Shown: positions 10,012 to 19,871 of the stretch, one piece after another
Layout: each line of letters starts with the position of its first letter
Position numbering within the stretch: position 1 is the stretch's first letter
Source: Candidatus Sodalis endolongispinus
GTDB lineage: Bacteria > Pseudomonadota > Gammaproteobacteria > Enterobacterales > Enterobacteriaceae
Direction: 5' to 3'
Length of the DNA: 64,000 nucleotides
NCBI RefSeq assembly: GCF_018777395.1
Contig: NZ_JAFJYC010000001.1
Location: forward strand, 1,674,001 to 1,738,000
Position numbers and translations under genes: made by a program
Notes under the pieces: generated by a model
What the model saw: only the letters and a program-made list of their open reading frames with translations
The model's database searches: none
What the model was told of the DNA's origin: nothing

Positions 10012-10572
10012 ATGGATAGGATTGCATGTTTTTTGAGTTTCAAGGACATAAAAAATATGCAAAAGAGTGATGTGTATCCGAAAATAGATCTTGTACGGCA
10101 GCATAAGGTTAACGCGATCAAAGATAAATATTCTAAGACAATAAACGCACTACATGAATGGAAGGTATCTCCTTGTCGTGGAAAAGAAGAAAATCGCAAC
10201 TTGGCAGTAAAGCGAATAATGGATTGTATCTTTAGTGATAATGAAAGCCTTGACTTAAGTAACCTAAATTTAAAAAGCTTACCAGATATCAGTTTTCTTG
10301 ATTTTTTAATTGAATTAGATTATCAAGGCAATGATGGCAGCTTTATTGAAAGTTGTTTCGATCTTAAGACGCCTCACGGGCAAAAATTAAAGAATCAATC
10401 TCCTTTGCCTAGCTCGGTAAGGAGCATAACAATAAATTTTGGACCTTTAATGCTTGCTGGTACTGAGCGTTCTGGTATTATAACATTTGAAAAACCAGAA
10501 CTTCCATTACCCGAAGAATGTAAATTTATGAAAGATTATTATTCTTCATATCAGTTTTTTTATGCAAACTAG
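10012..10572 (+). pseudogene. IpaH/SlrP-like leucine-rich effector, fragment
   Basis: This AT-rich frame (187 residues from the ATG at 10012; it stays open back into the IS end) contains ALHEWKVSPCRGKEENRN, LAVKRIMDCI, SLDLSNLNLKSLPD and a second weak repeat, LPSSVRSITINF. The order W - (G)EE-RN-AV-R-x-x-x-C - L-L-L-x-LP is that of the pre-LRR region of type III effectors in the IpaH/SspH/SlrP family. Only one or two LRR-like units are present, and no C-terminal NEL ubiquitin-ligase domain follows. Base composition is far more AT-rich than the chromosome around it. Position after a tail fibre in a prophage is a common site for effector cargo. It is probably the 3' part of a gene cut by the IS. 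Function is inferred from pattern only. Confidence 0.6.
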
Positions 10573-11418
10573 GGATTTTTTTAGGTCCATTCTCAAATAA
10601 AAATCGGCTTATCAACGAGCCGGGGCAACCATCAGTGCCTATGCGCGAACTGGCCGAGTCGGACTTATGCCAGCGGGTCAGCTTGTCGGTGAGCATGAAG
10701 GCGTTGCTCTGGCTGGCTTCAGCAAGCAAGCTATCGATTTCACCCATCACGCTATCCACGTTCTCATGCTCGCGCACAAGTTGCCGAAGGGTTCGCCTCT
10801 CAGCCTCTACCATAGCAGATTGCAGACGTTCAATCACAGCCCATATGCGTATGCATTCTCGGGCGATATGTGGGGTGTGGCGGACTTCCACCGGCTGCGG
10901 TGAGGGGATGCCTGTGACTTCGCGTAACCCGTACCAGATGCCATTGCTCCATGCCTGCTTGTAGCGAAAGTTATGGCTCATGTGCCAAATCAGGCGAGCG
11001 AGGTTGGCGGTATCGTTAGCGGTGAAGAGTTCGTTTGACTGTGGCGGGTAAATGGGATGCTCGTATTTGCCAGTCTTGCGTATTGTAGGAGGTACTTCAC
11101 TTGTTATCCATTTGCGAAAGCGATGGGGCTGGTTGCCTTGCTTTACAGCGTCACGGCAGCGTAGTACGAGAGTGAACATTCCGGATTCGGAGATGATGTT
11201 GTCATTCGGATTTCCAGCCCCATCTTGAATGGTCTCAGTTAAACTTAGGGTATCCTTCTCTCGCCATCTCAGCGGCGAATTGCCTCGGTTGGATTAATGA
11301 GTTTCAGTGCGTTACAAAGGTCAACAGCAACAAACCAGGGTTCACCATTAATAATTACTGCGCGTACTTCATGTTCTTCAAAAGAGAAAGGAGTAATAGC
11401 TGATATCGGATGAGTCAT
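10526..11418 (-). pseudogene. BRO-type phage antirepressor, frameshifted
   Basis: The BRO-N domain starts at ATG 11418 with a good GGAGG, reading MTHPISAITPFSFEEHEVRA and then FVAVDLCNALKL. It stops at a TGA near 11284. The homology resumes one frame over as DTLSLTETIQDGAGNPND, SESGMFTLVLRCRD and FRKWITSEVPPTIRKTGKYE, the classic BRO-N end. The C-terminal part contains a helical segment. In temperate phages such proteins counteract the repressor. The true 3' end is uncertain because the open frame overlaps the end of the effector-like gene on the other strand; a weak hairpin with a T-run at 10597-10622 may terminate it earlier. Confidence 0.75.
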
Positions 11419-11651
11419 CACGACCTCCGATGGTTACTTGGGTAAATCACCACCTAGAGTTCCTGCGCTCATGGGTGGTGAGCTATATGGGGGTAGGAAT
11501 ACCGTAGTAACCGACCGGCCAGCCTTCGTCAAATGTGGGCGATTATGGCTTTATCGGCAGGCAGAAATGAGCGGTAAGTTATTGATAAAAGTGTCATGTA
11601 TTGTTGTGCATTGTTGTATGTTGTCGCCTGTTTTTTGAGCGAATATTGAGT
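11419..11651. other. Antirepressor upstream region with inverted repeat, prophage right edge
   Basis: No clear gene. On the minus strand CACCACC and GGTGGTG form a 7-bp inverted repeat around 11450-11482, and a short frame ending PPMSAGTLGGDLPK precedes the antirepressor. Antirepressor operons of P1/P22-type phages often carry a small leader frame and a c4 antisense RNA here. I cannot confirm either. The host-phage junction should lie between here and the argA stop. Confidence 0.25.
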
Positions 11652-12897
11652 CTAAGTGTATGATAATTCGTAGATTAATACCTTAGACCTTCGCTGATAG
11701 TTATACAGTTCCTTTTTCTGGTTCGGCAGGATATCGACTTCCGCCGGGGTAAAGCCGCGTTCCTGAAACCAGTGGATGCTGCGAGTGGTAAGCACAAACA
11801 GTTTTTTTAGCCCCATTTGGCGCGCCTGTTGAGCGATGCGCGTCAGCAGCATTTCGCCGCGCGACGAACTGCGGTAATCAGGGTGAACCGCCACGCAGGC
11901 CATTTCGCCGATCTGCTCGTCGGGAAAGGGATATAGCGCCGCACAGGCAATGGTCATATTGTCTCGTTCGATAATGGTGAATTTATCGATTTCCATTTCC
12001 AATTGCTCTCGGGAGCGGCGCACCAAGATCCCCTGCTGTTCCAGCGCCAGAATGCCGCCGATATCGTTGATGGTGGCCCGCCGCACCTGCTCCGCGCTTT
12101 CCATCACAATCTGTGTGCCGATGCCGTCGCGGGAGAAGAGCTCTTGCACCAGGGCGCCGTCTTCCTGATAGCTGATAAGATGTCAACGCCGCACGCTTCC
12201 AATTGATCAATGCGCCGCTGGGCGTCGTTGGGAAACAGTTCAGAAATAATATCGTCGTCCTCGCCAATCACGCCCTGCGATGAGCAAAAACCGATAATTT
12301 TTTCCGCTTTCAGCTTAATTGCCACCTGCGTTGCCACCTCTTCGGAGGTGAGGTTGAAACTTTCCCCAGTAACCGATACCGCGACCTGGCCCAGCAACAC
12401 TATGGCGCCGCCGTCAAGCTGATGGTGTATCGCCTCATCATCGATACGGCGGATGCGGCCGCTGTGGCAATAGTCTACGCCGTCATCCACGCCCAGAGGC
12501 TGAGCGATAATGAAGTTGCCGCTCACCACGTTGATGTGCGCGCCCTGTAGCGGCATATTATTCAGGCTCATCGACAGCCGGGCGGTAATGTCCAGCTGTA
12601 GCTGGCCGGCGGCCTGCTTTGCCCGTTCTAGGGTGGGCGCGTCGGTAACGCGGGTATGCTTGTGGTACATCGGCTCAAGGTGATGTACCGCCAGATTTGC
12701 GGCCGGGCGCCGTACACCAATACCAGGCGGATACCGAGGCTGTGCAATAGGCCGATATCATTGACAATACTGGCAAAATTTTCATGCTCGATGGCTTCGC
12801 CGCCCAGCATGACGACAAAGGTTTTGCCACGGTGGGCATTGATATAAGGAACCGTATGGCGAAAACCTTGAACCAACTCTGTACTGCGTTCCTTCAC
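11652..12897 (-). pseudogene. argA: N-acetylglutamate synthase, multiply broken
   Basis: ArgA makes N-acetylglutamate, the first step of arginine synthesis. The remnant starts at a GTG (12897) and reads [19 protein letters not shown]. The amino-acid-kinase part ([20 protein letters not shown]) is followed by a frameshift after ARPQI near 12700, where about eight bases are missing. A second break near 12180 coincides with loss of about 27 residues found in E. coli ArgA, and the GNAT domain ([15 protein letters not shown]) continues in another frame. A further in-frame loss (ELIRP) lies in the linker. The last residues (IYELSYT) differ from E. coli. Convergent with recD and divergent from amiC, as in E. 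coli once the prophage is removed. Confidence 0.93.
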
Positions 12898-13131
12898 GGC
12901 CTGTCCTCTGTGAATGATTATTCTGATTTTGTGTATTTTTATTCTTTTATCACTCGCTTGGCAAGTCCCGATTCACCCTGCGCCTGTTTGTAAAGATGAG
13001 CAAAGTCTGCCGCACGCCGCCTCTGTGCCGGCTTTTCCGGATGACAGCGGCCGGCGGTTTGGTTAAAGTTTCCGCCGTTAACGATAAACGATTGGTTTAC
13101 CAGATAATGCACAATCTATTACCGGGGCGAC

Positions 13132-14377
13132 ATGCCTGAGTCAGAACACAACCGCGTTCGCCGTCGGCGGCTGCAAGGCGTGGCGGCCACCTGGCTGTTA
13201 AGCGTCAGCCGGGTTGGCTTCGCCGCTGCGCCCTCTATTGTGGCGGTGCGGATCTGGCCCGCCTCAAGCTATACCCGCGTGACGCTGGAATCCAATGTCA
13301 CCCTGCAATACCGTACTTTTACCCTGAGTGGTCCGGACAGGCTGGTGCTCGATATCGAAGGCCTGCGGCTCGATTCTATGCTCAGCTAGCTAGGGGAGCG
13401 GGTACGGCCGGAAGATCCTTATATCGGCCAGGTACGGGTTGGCCAGTTCGACGGCCACACCGTGCGGCTGGTGCTGGAACTGAAACAGAAAGTGGCGCCG
13501 CGCTTTTTGACGCTGGCGCCGGCCCACGGCTTCCGGCACCGGTTGGTGCTGGATCTTTACCCGCAGGATGGCAGTCGTTCCTCGCTGCAAGACGATCCGC
13601 TGCTGGCGCTACTGGAAGATTATAACAAGGGTGATTTGGCACGCACCTTGCCGCCGGAGTCTCAGGCGCCACAGGCCGGCAAAGCCGGACGCGACCGGCC
13701 GGTTGTGGTGATGCTTGACCCGGGCCACGGCGGCGAGGATCCCGGCGCGATCGGTAAATTCAAAACCCTCGAGAAAGATATCGTGCTGCAAATCGCCCGC
13801 CGTTTAAGCGCGAGCCGAATATGCAGGTGTACATGACCCGCAATGAGGATGTGTTTATCCCGCTGAAGGTGCGGGTGGCGAAGGCCCGTAAGCAGCGGGC
13901 GGATCTGTTCGTCTCGATACACGCCGACGCCTTTACCCGCCGCAGCGCCCACGGCGCCTCGGTCTTTGCGTTGTCCACCAATGGCGCCACCAGCGCGGCG
14001 GCCCGCTATCTGGCCCAAACGCAAAATGCCGCCGATGAAATTGGCGGCGTGAGCAAAAGCGGCGATCGCTACCTGGATCATACCATTTTCGATTTGATGC
14101 AGACCGCCACCATTAACGACAGCCTGAAATTCGGCAAGCACGTGCTGAGCCACGTGGGCAAGATCACCCAGTTGCATAAAAAAGCGTCGATCAGGCGGGC
14201 TTCGCGGTACTGAAAGCGCCGGATATTCCGTCAATTCTGGTGGAAACCGCGTTCATCAGCAATGTTCAGGAAGAGCGGCGGTTGCGCACCGCCCGTTACC
14301 AGCAGCAGGTGGCGGAAGCCATTCTGGCCGGGATCAAAGCCTATTTTGCCGCCGGTGGGGTATTGGCGCGGCGTTAG
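13132..14377 (+). pseudogene. amiC: N-acetylmuramoyl-L-alanine amidase AmiC, broken
   Basis: AmiC is a Tat-exported zinc amidase that splits septal peptidoglycan. The twin-arginine-type leader ([15 protein letters not shown]) and the AMIN domain are visible, followed by the amidase_3 domain ([40 protein letters not shown]). Lesions: an in-frame TAG at 13387-13389 within the AMIN domain, a frameshift with small loss near 13805-13825, and a frameshift near 14190. The original frame ends at 14377 (GVLARR). It lies divergent from argA with a 234-bp spacer. Three independent lesions make a functional product very unlikely. Confidence 0.93.
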
Positions 14378-14513
14378 CTTGTGGCGCCTGGGAACTCGGC
14401 GCCTGGCGTGGCCGATGCTAACATCCGCGCCCGGGGCGGCCTGCGCGTGCGCCGTTCCGTGGTTGGTCCACGCGTTTCCGAGGCTGGCGTTAGCGGGGCC
14501 GAGGGGGTCATTC

Positions 14514-15355
14514 TCAGGGGAGGTCCGGCGTCAGGTCCATTTTGCTCCATTTCTGCGACAGCTGGCGGATCACGCCATCGTGGTCAGCGCCGGTGATGGC
14601 GGCGTCAAAGGTAGCTTTCAGGCGGGTTTCTCCCTTGCGCATGCCCATCGCCACATCGGTAGCAAGCATCGCGCCCTTGAGATCCGGTCCGGCATTGATA
14701 AGATCGTCGTTTCCGGGTTTCGCCATTACCGAGCGGGCATAGACGCCGCTATCAAAACCGGCGTCGATGCGCCCGGCCTTGAGATCGAGATCTCGCTCCG
14801 CCGAACTGCGGTAGGTGCGGACGGTGACGTCGTCGCCGAAGTAGGTATTCATCAATTGCTCATGGCTGGTGGACTGGACGACGCCGACCGTCTTTCGTGG
14901 CAAGCGTCGCCATGATCGGATCCGCGTGGGTTTTATCGTTAAGATTCAACCGTTCGCCGCGCATCGGCATCGACGCCAAAGGCCCGTTTTTCAACACCAG
15001 AAAGCTGGCGACGCCGCGGGCGTAAGGGACGGTGAAATCCACCACCTTTTTACGTTTTTTATTAATTCCCAGCGTCATGACCAAATCGTACTTACCGACG
15101 TTGAGGCCCGGCACCAGCGTGGCCCAGGCGCCTCTTTCCAATTGACATTCCACTTTGGCGCGGCGGCATAGATCATGAATCAGATCCACGTCGAACCCTT
15201 GCAATTGACCATGTGAATCCAGAGCATTCCAGGGCGGAAACGCGCCCTCGATAGCGACGCGCACCCGCTGCCCGTCCTGGGCATCGGCGGCGAATGTCGT
15301 GAAGGCGAGGGCGGCTACCAACGCGGCGGCGAGATTGAGGCTCTGGCGCGCGGGA
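14514..15355 (-). pseudogene. Periplasmic amino-acid-type binding protein, frameshifted and fused
   Basis: This is a family 3 (HisJ/FliY-like) solute-binding protein of an ABC transporter. A signal-peptide core, LNLAAALVAALAFTTFAADA, is followed by VRVAIEGAFPPWNALDSHG, GFDVDLIHDLCRRAKVECQ and FTVPYARGVASFLVLK. The frame then shifts near 14900, and KTVGVVQSTSHEQLMNTYF continues to 14514. Its own start codon is missing: the sequence upstream is in frame with the M28 peptidase gene, so a deletion fused the two. No permease or ATPase gene is nearby. Likely non-functional. Confidence 0.85.
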
Positions 15356-16950
15356 GCGGCGTAAAACGGCCGTTGATCGCTATCAACGGGCAACGCGGCC
15401 AGATCCAGCAGGCCGCTTAAGGACGGCCAGGCCGGGTGCGGCAGGGCGCTATCGTGGCAAAAACGATTCCCGGCGGTATAGTTGAGCGGAACCAGCAGGC
15501 GTGACGCGCGCATCATGGCGCTGTTCAGGCGCTTGGCCTGCTCGCCGGACGCGGTTAACGCCTGTTGATTGACTGCCGCCGCCTGCTGCAAACAGCGGAC
15601 GCGCCGGCGCAGCAGACCGAGATCCATGCGATCCCCCAGCGCCGCCTGCAACGTGTCCAGTTCGGCGTCCAGCGAAACGCAGAAGGCGGTATAATCCAGC
15701 GGCACCACCGGCGCGCTGAGCAAGCGCCACAGCACCCGCAGTACGATGGCCGTGTCGCGCTGCAGATTGTCGGGGTCGATATGATCAAGCGTATCGTGCG
15801 GCGTATGCCACCACCAGCCGAGAGCGGTCAGCATTTTTACCGGGCCCGGCGGCTGGTGGCTGAGGCTGCCAAACATCGATGGAATGCCCACGCCCCAGAA
15901 AGATTGATCGGCGGCGCGACCGTGCCGGCGGCCGAGATGTTGCTGGCCGCTGATGGCCGCCACCGCTTCGGCAGCGACGACCTTCAGTTCGTCAATGACC
16001 GACGAATTGGTCAGCACGTTGGCGTTTTCGCCGCCGGTGGAGTCCACATTGACATGGGCGACGCAGCGTCGGTCAAGTTCATCCCAGTATTCGTCCGCGT
16101 ACCAGGCGGAGCCGGAATAGCGGCCGTGGGAATGCCCGGACCAGAAACACAAGCGCAAACCGCGCTGCCAGCCCGCTTGCGCCTCGGCCAATAGCCGCGC
16201 CGCCTCCAGCATGGTGGCGTTGGCGCTGCCGTTATCCATCACCCCGTAATGCCAGGTATCGTGGTGGCCGGCGAACAGCACAAAGGGGGCTTCATCGCCG
16301 GCGGGCGACAGGTCGGCCACAAGAATAGGCGTTTTGCGCCAGACGGTGTCGACCTCAGTATACAGCGTGACCTGCGGTGACTCGCCGGCGCGGCAGCGGT
16401 CGCGCAGCGGCGCGCCGTCATCCCGGCTGATGGTACAGATAACCGTCGAGGGCAAGAGCGGGCGGGTGTGCTGCGAGGGGCTGCCCCATACCGGCGAGAC
16501 GCACATCTCGTAAAGATGTTCCGTCGGGCTGATGTGCAATTGGCCCACCGCGCCATAGCGTTTGGCCAGCGCCGCCTCTTCCTCGGTAGTGATGCCGTCT
16601 ATCAGCACGATCTTGCCGGCCACATCCGCCGCGGCGAAATCAGCTTCCCGGCCTGCGCCGATATACTGAAGCGGCGCGGTGACTCCCTCCGGGTCCGTGG
16701 CAACCGACATCGAGTGGGTAATGCAGGGGATAGCCTGACCGTCTACCGTTACGCGTGCCTCGCCGGGCAGGCTTATCCAGGCGTCGTGGGATAGCAGCTC
16801 GGTGCGGTAGCCGTAAGATTGCATCTGCTGGCGCAAATAGTGGAAGCTCTCAAGCTCAGGCGCCGTCCCGTATAATTTGACGCGTTTGGCGAACTCGGCC
16901 AAATGCCCCATCAGACGCGAGCGGTCAGGCGTGGCGGCGAAATCAGACAT
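15355..16950 (-). pseudogene. M28-family metallopeptidase-like protein, fused in frame to a binding protein
   Basis: The frame starts at ATG 16950, overlapping the abgB stop by 8 bp (ATGTCTGA). A PA-like region (AADVAGKIVLIDGITTEEEA) lies at residues about 130-150. Zinc-ligand-like segments follow: FAGHHDTWHYGVMDNGSANA, FWSGHSHGRYSGSAWYADE and WWWHTPHDTLDHID. The usual catalytic Glu-Glu is replaced by GHS, as I recall for a subgroup of proteobacterial M28 homologues. No lesion lies within the domain itself, but after LPVDSDQRPFYAA the frame runs straight into the next gene's signal peptide. The fused frame ends at 14860. Substrate unknown; the neighbours suggest small peptides or amides. Confidence 0.72.
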
Positions 16951-18375
16951 GGGCGTTCTCCGGTAACGGCGGTTGCACATCGTCCGGGATCGGATTGATA
17001 AACGGACGACCGGCCAGGCGCCGGGCGAAATCCTCCTGCGCGCGGGCGATAAGCGCCGGATCATGCAACAGATCCAGCGCGGGGGCGGCCATGGCCTTGG
17101 CGGCATGGACCATCCCCTTATGGGCGGCGGGCAATTTCCCCTGCGCGACCAACTGCCAGGAGTGCCCCGGCGTGCCGATGGCGTAAGTGGCGCCGCGCAG
17201 CTGTACCGTCGGTACCACCCAACTGACGGTACCAACATCGGTGGAGCCGACCAGGGGGTGCCGTCGCCGCTTTCCGGCGCAAAAACCACATCACACAACG
17301 GCACATCGTTGCGCACCGGCAGCCCAAAACGGCCGAAAAACGCGGCGATATCGTCGGCGCTAAACGTTTTTTGAAACTCAGCGGCGGTGCGGTTGTCCGC
17401 GTCGTCGAACGGCGGCGAACCGAGCCGTTAAATGTGCCGGTGCATAAGCTGCTCCAGCGGCGTATTGCCCACCAGATTGGCGTCTCCGCTGAGCACTTCA
17501 TGGCGTAGCGTCGTTTCCGTCATCAGCGCGGCGCCGCGCGCCACATTTTTCACGCGCTCCACCAGCGCCAATAGGTCCGGCAGCGTGCGCGAGCGGATCA
17601 AATAGCGCACCGTCGCTTTCGCCTGCACCACATTCGGCGAATGGCCGCCGGTATCGGTGACGGCGTAGTGGATACGGGCCGTCGAGGGCATATGTTCGCG
17701 CAGATAGTTAACGCCGACGTTCATCAGTTCAACCGCATCCAGCGACGAACGGCCCAGGTGAGGGGACGCGGCGGCGTGGGCGGCGCGGCCGCTGAAATGA
17801 AAATTCAGCTCGTTACAGGCCAGCGAAATAGGATTGTTCACCCCGGTGAAAGCCGCCGGATGCCAGGAAATGGCGATATCCACGTCATCGAAAACCCCGG
17901 CGCGCACCATAAACCCTTTCGATGAGCCGCCTTCCTCCGCCGGACAGCCGTAATAGCGTATGCGACCTTTAATGCCGAGCGCGGCCAGGGTATCTTTCAC
18001 CGCCGGCGCCGCTAATAAAGAGCCGGCGCCCAGCAGGTTATGGCCGCAGCCGTGACCGTTGCCGCCGTTGCTTTCCGGGCGGGGCATGGCGACGCCGGCC
18101 TGTTGGCTCAGGCCCGGCAGGGCATCGAACTCGCCGAGAATGGCGATGACCGGTCCGCCGTCCCCTGCTTCTCCCATTACCGCCGTAGGGAGGCCAGCCA
18201 GGCCGGTTTCCACCCGAAATCCTTGCTGTTCCAACAGGGCCTTATGGGCAGCTACCGATTGATATTCTAAATAATTGGTTTCGGTGGTGTCCCAGACACG
18301 ATCGCTTAACGCGCAAAAAGCGGCCTGCAGCTCATTGATACGGGCATCAAGCAGGTCGGTAACGGAGGTAGGCAT
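16943..18375 (-). pseudogene. AbgB-like M20 amidohydrolase, broken
   Basis: It resembles aminobenzoyl-glutamate hydrolase subunit B and other M20D amidohydrolases. Metal and active-site segments are visible: AILGEFDALPGL, NGHGCGHNLLGAG and YYGCPAEEGGSSKGF. Lesions: an in-frame TAA at 17428-17430 after MHRHI, then a one-base loss in a C-run near 17255, after which VGSTDVGT-like sequence and WVVPTVQLRGATYAIG continue to 16943. It is the first gene of an operon with the M28-like gene, and is divergent from the GntR gene. Confidence 0.88.
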
Positions 18376-18547
18376 GGTGCAGTTTCCAAAATGTTTACCA
18401 AAATTGGCACCAATTTACGTCGCCTGTTTTGATTGTGCAATGGTTAACCGCGGCTATAAGACAACGTTATGACGCGCGCATTGGTATCAGAGTAGTAATA
18501 GACGCGGCGCGGTGGCAGAATGCGCCGATAAACACTGAGAATTTTTT

Positions 18548-19184
18548 ATGCCTAAGCAGAAACGACCGGCTTCGTCGGCGGTACTAACCGATAAGGTCAC
18601 GTAATTGATCCTGCACGATATTCAGACCGGCCTGCTGGCGCCCGGCGCCTGGCTGAAACAAATCGATTTGCAGCAGCGTTACCGTTGCGGCCGGCCGGAG
18701 GTGCGTCGAGCCTTGGACAGACTGGCGCAAAAGCGGCTGGTAGCTCATGTGCCCAACCGCGGCTACCATGTGTACCGGCCCGATGGCCGTCAGGAAGCAG
18801 AGGTCGCGAAGATCCGTATTCTGCTGGAAACCGGCGTCGCCGGCCGCATTGCCGGCTGCGCTACGGCTGCGGATATCGCGCTGCTTGAGCAATTGGCGGC
18901 GGAGTTCGTGCGGCTTTTGGCCGACGGCACCACCCTGGAACTGTACGAGGCCAATCTGGCGTTTCATCATCTGCTGTCGCTGTGCGGTAACCAGGAGCTG
19001 GTGGCGCTGGTGGCGGACATCCGCCAGCATACCAGCGCCGCGCCGGTGCATCAGTGGACCACCCGGGCGCGGATTGAGCAGTCTGCCCGCGAGCATGATG
19101 AGATGATTGAGGCGGTACGTCAGGGCGACGGCACGCGTCTGGGGGCGATGTTGGGCGTGGCATATCCGTCAACAGGACCGCTAA
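18548..19184 (+). pseudogene. GntR/FCD-family regulator, broken
   Basis: This is a winged-helix GntR regulator with a C-terminal FCD-type effector domain. The natural start is ATG 18548 (MPKQKRPASSAVLTDKVT), followed by an in-frame TAA at 18602-18604 where a codon before LILHDIQTG is expected. The winged helix (GAWLKQIDLQQRYRCGRPE) and FCD helices (LYEANLAFHHLLSLCGN) are intact. Near 19150 a shift replaces the expected end HIRQQDR (stop at 19184) with an unrelated tail to 19195. Reinitiation at the TTG 18605 is possible but would lack the N-terminus. Its divergent position suggests it controlled the abgB-like operon. Confidence 0.82.
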
Positions 19185-19327
19185 CGGCAACATAACCGTT
19201 GCGACAGTGGAACCACTCACGGCAGCAGAGGCAGATCCGTTGTAGCAGTATAACCACTAACGGCAACATAACCGTTGCGGCGCTATGACCGCCAGCGACG
19301 GCAAATCCGTTACGGCAGTAGGACCAT
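19181..19327. repeat. Imperfect ~76-bp direct repeats
   Basis: The 23-mer CTAACGGCAACATAACCGTT+GCG occurs at 19181-19203 and again at 19257-19279. Weaker related units (ACGGCA, ATCCGTT) occur between and after them up to about 19327. Each unit contains AACGG/CCGTT in inverted orientation, so small hairpins are possible. The repeats begin inside the last codons of the broken GntR gene. No coding capacity is evident here or up to 19500. Confidence 0.7.
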
Positions 19328-19502
19328 CCATGGCCGCAGCCCCCTGGCGGCGGTCTGACCGCCAACGGCAGCAGGCTTTACCATTAGCGCCAGTAAATCG
19401 TCAGGGGTAACCGTCTCGCCGGGCGCCTGTGGTAAGGCCCTGGACGGCGGTGCCGGCCGGCGGAAACGCGGCGGCCGCTTTTGATGCTGGCGGAAGACAG
19501 AC

Positions 19503-19561
19503 GAAAAAAAACGCTTTATTGCTTTGTATCATTACAAGAATGTACAAAGCGATAAAGCGTT
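19503..19561 (-). terminator. Rho-independent terminator of the initiator tRNA
   Basis: On the minus strand AACGCTTTATCGCTTTGTA pairs with TACAAAGCAATAAAGCGTT (one mismatch over 19 bp) around a 14-nt loop, and a run of eight T follows. It lies 29 nt downstream of the tRNA. Confidence 0.9.
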
Positions 19562-19589
19562 ATTAACCACAGTAACAGCTACGGGAGAT

Positions 19590-19666
19590 TGGTTGCGGGG
19601 GCCGGATTTGAACCGACGACCTTCGGGTTATGAGCCCGGCGAGCTACCAGGCTGCTCCACCCCGCG
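19590..19666 (-). tRNA. metZ: tRNA-fMet (CAU), initiator
   Basis: This is a 77-nt gene with encoded CCA. The minus strand starts CGCGGGGTGGAGCAGCCTGG and has anticodon CAT (plus-strand 19630-19632) in the stem-loop GGGCTCATAACCC. The three G-C pairs of the anticodon stem and the unpaired C1 at the 5' end are diagnostic of the initiator. E. coli has a metZWV cluster at this place between mltA and amiC; here a single copy remains between its own promoter and terminator. Confidence 0.97.
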
Positions 19667-19679
19667 TCCGTGGAAGCGC

Positions 19680-19707
19680 ACTATACTCTGTAGCGGTTTT
19701 GATGCAA
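19680..19707 (-). promoter_or_regulatory. Sigma-70 promoter of the initiator tRNA
   Basis: On the minus strand TTGCAT (19702-19707) and TATAGT (19680-19685) are separated by 16 bp. A GC-rich discriminator follows before the tRNA 5' end, as is usual for stringently controlled stable-RNA promoters. Confidence 0.8.
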
Positions 19708-19871
19708 CCCATTTTTGCTAAATAGCCTCTATTCTTCTGATATTTGTTCAATTTCACCCCGTTGTGCTGCTTTTATCAACAACTCATTGAATGGGCATAA
19801 TAATAATGAATTTAATTATGATGGCGCCTCTGCTATCGTTCGCCGTTAGGATTTAACGGCGCGAGAACGTT

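Noticed and set aside
6100-11690. Direct repeat as attL/attR of the prophage
   Set aside because: Only very short matches such as AATTCG were found on both sides; not distinguishable from chance.
14262-14915. 217-codon plus-strand frame after amiC
   Set aside because: Its first part is the true AmiC C-terminus in another frame and the rest is antisense to the binding protein.
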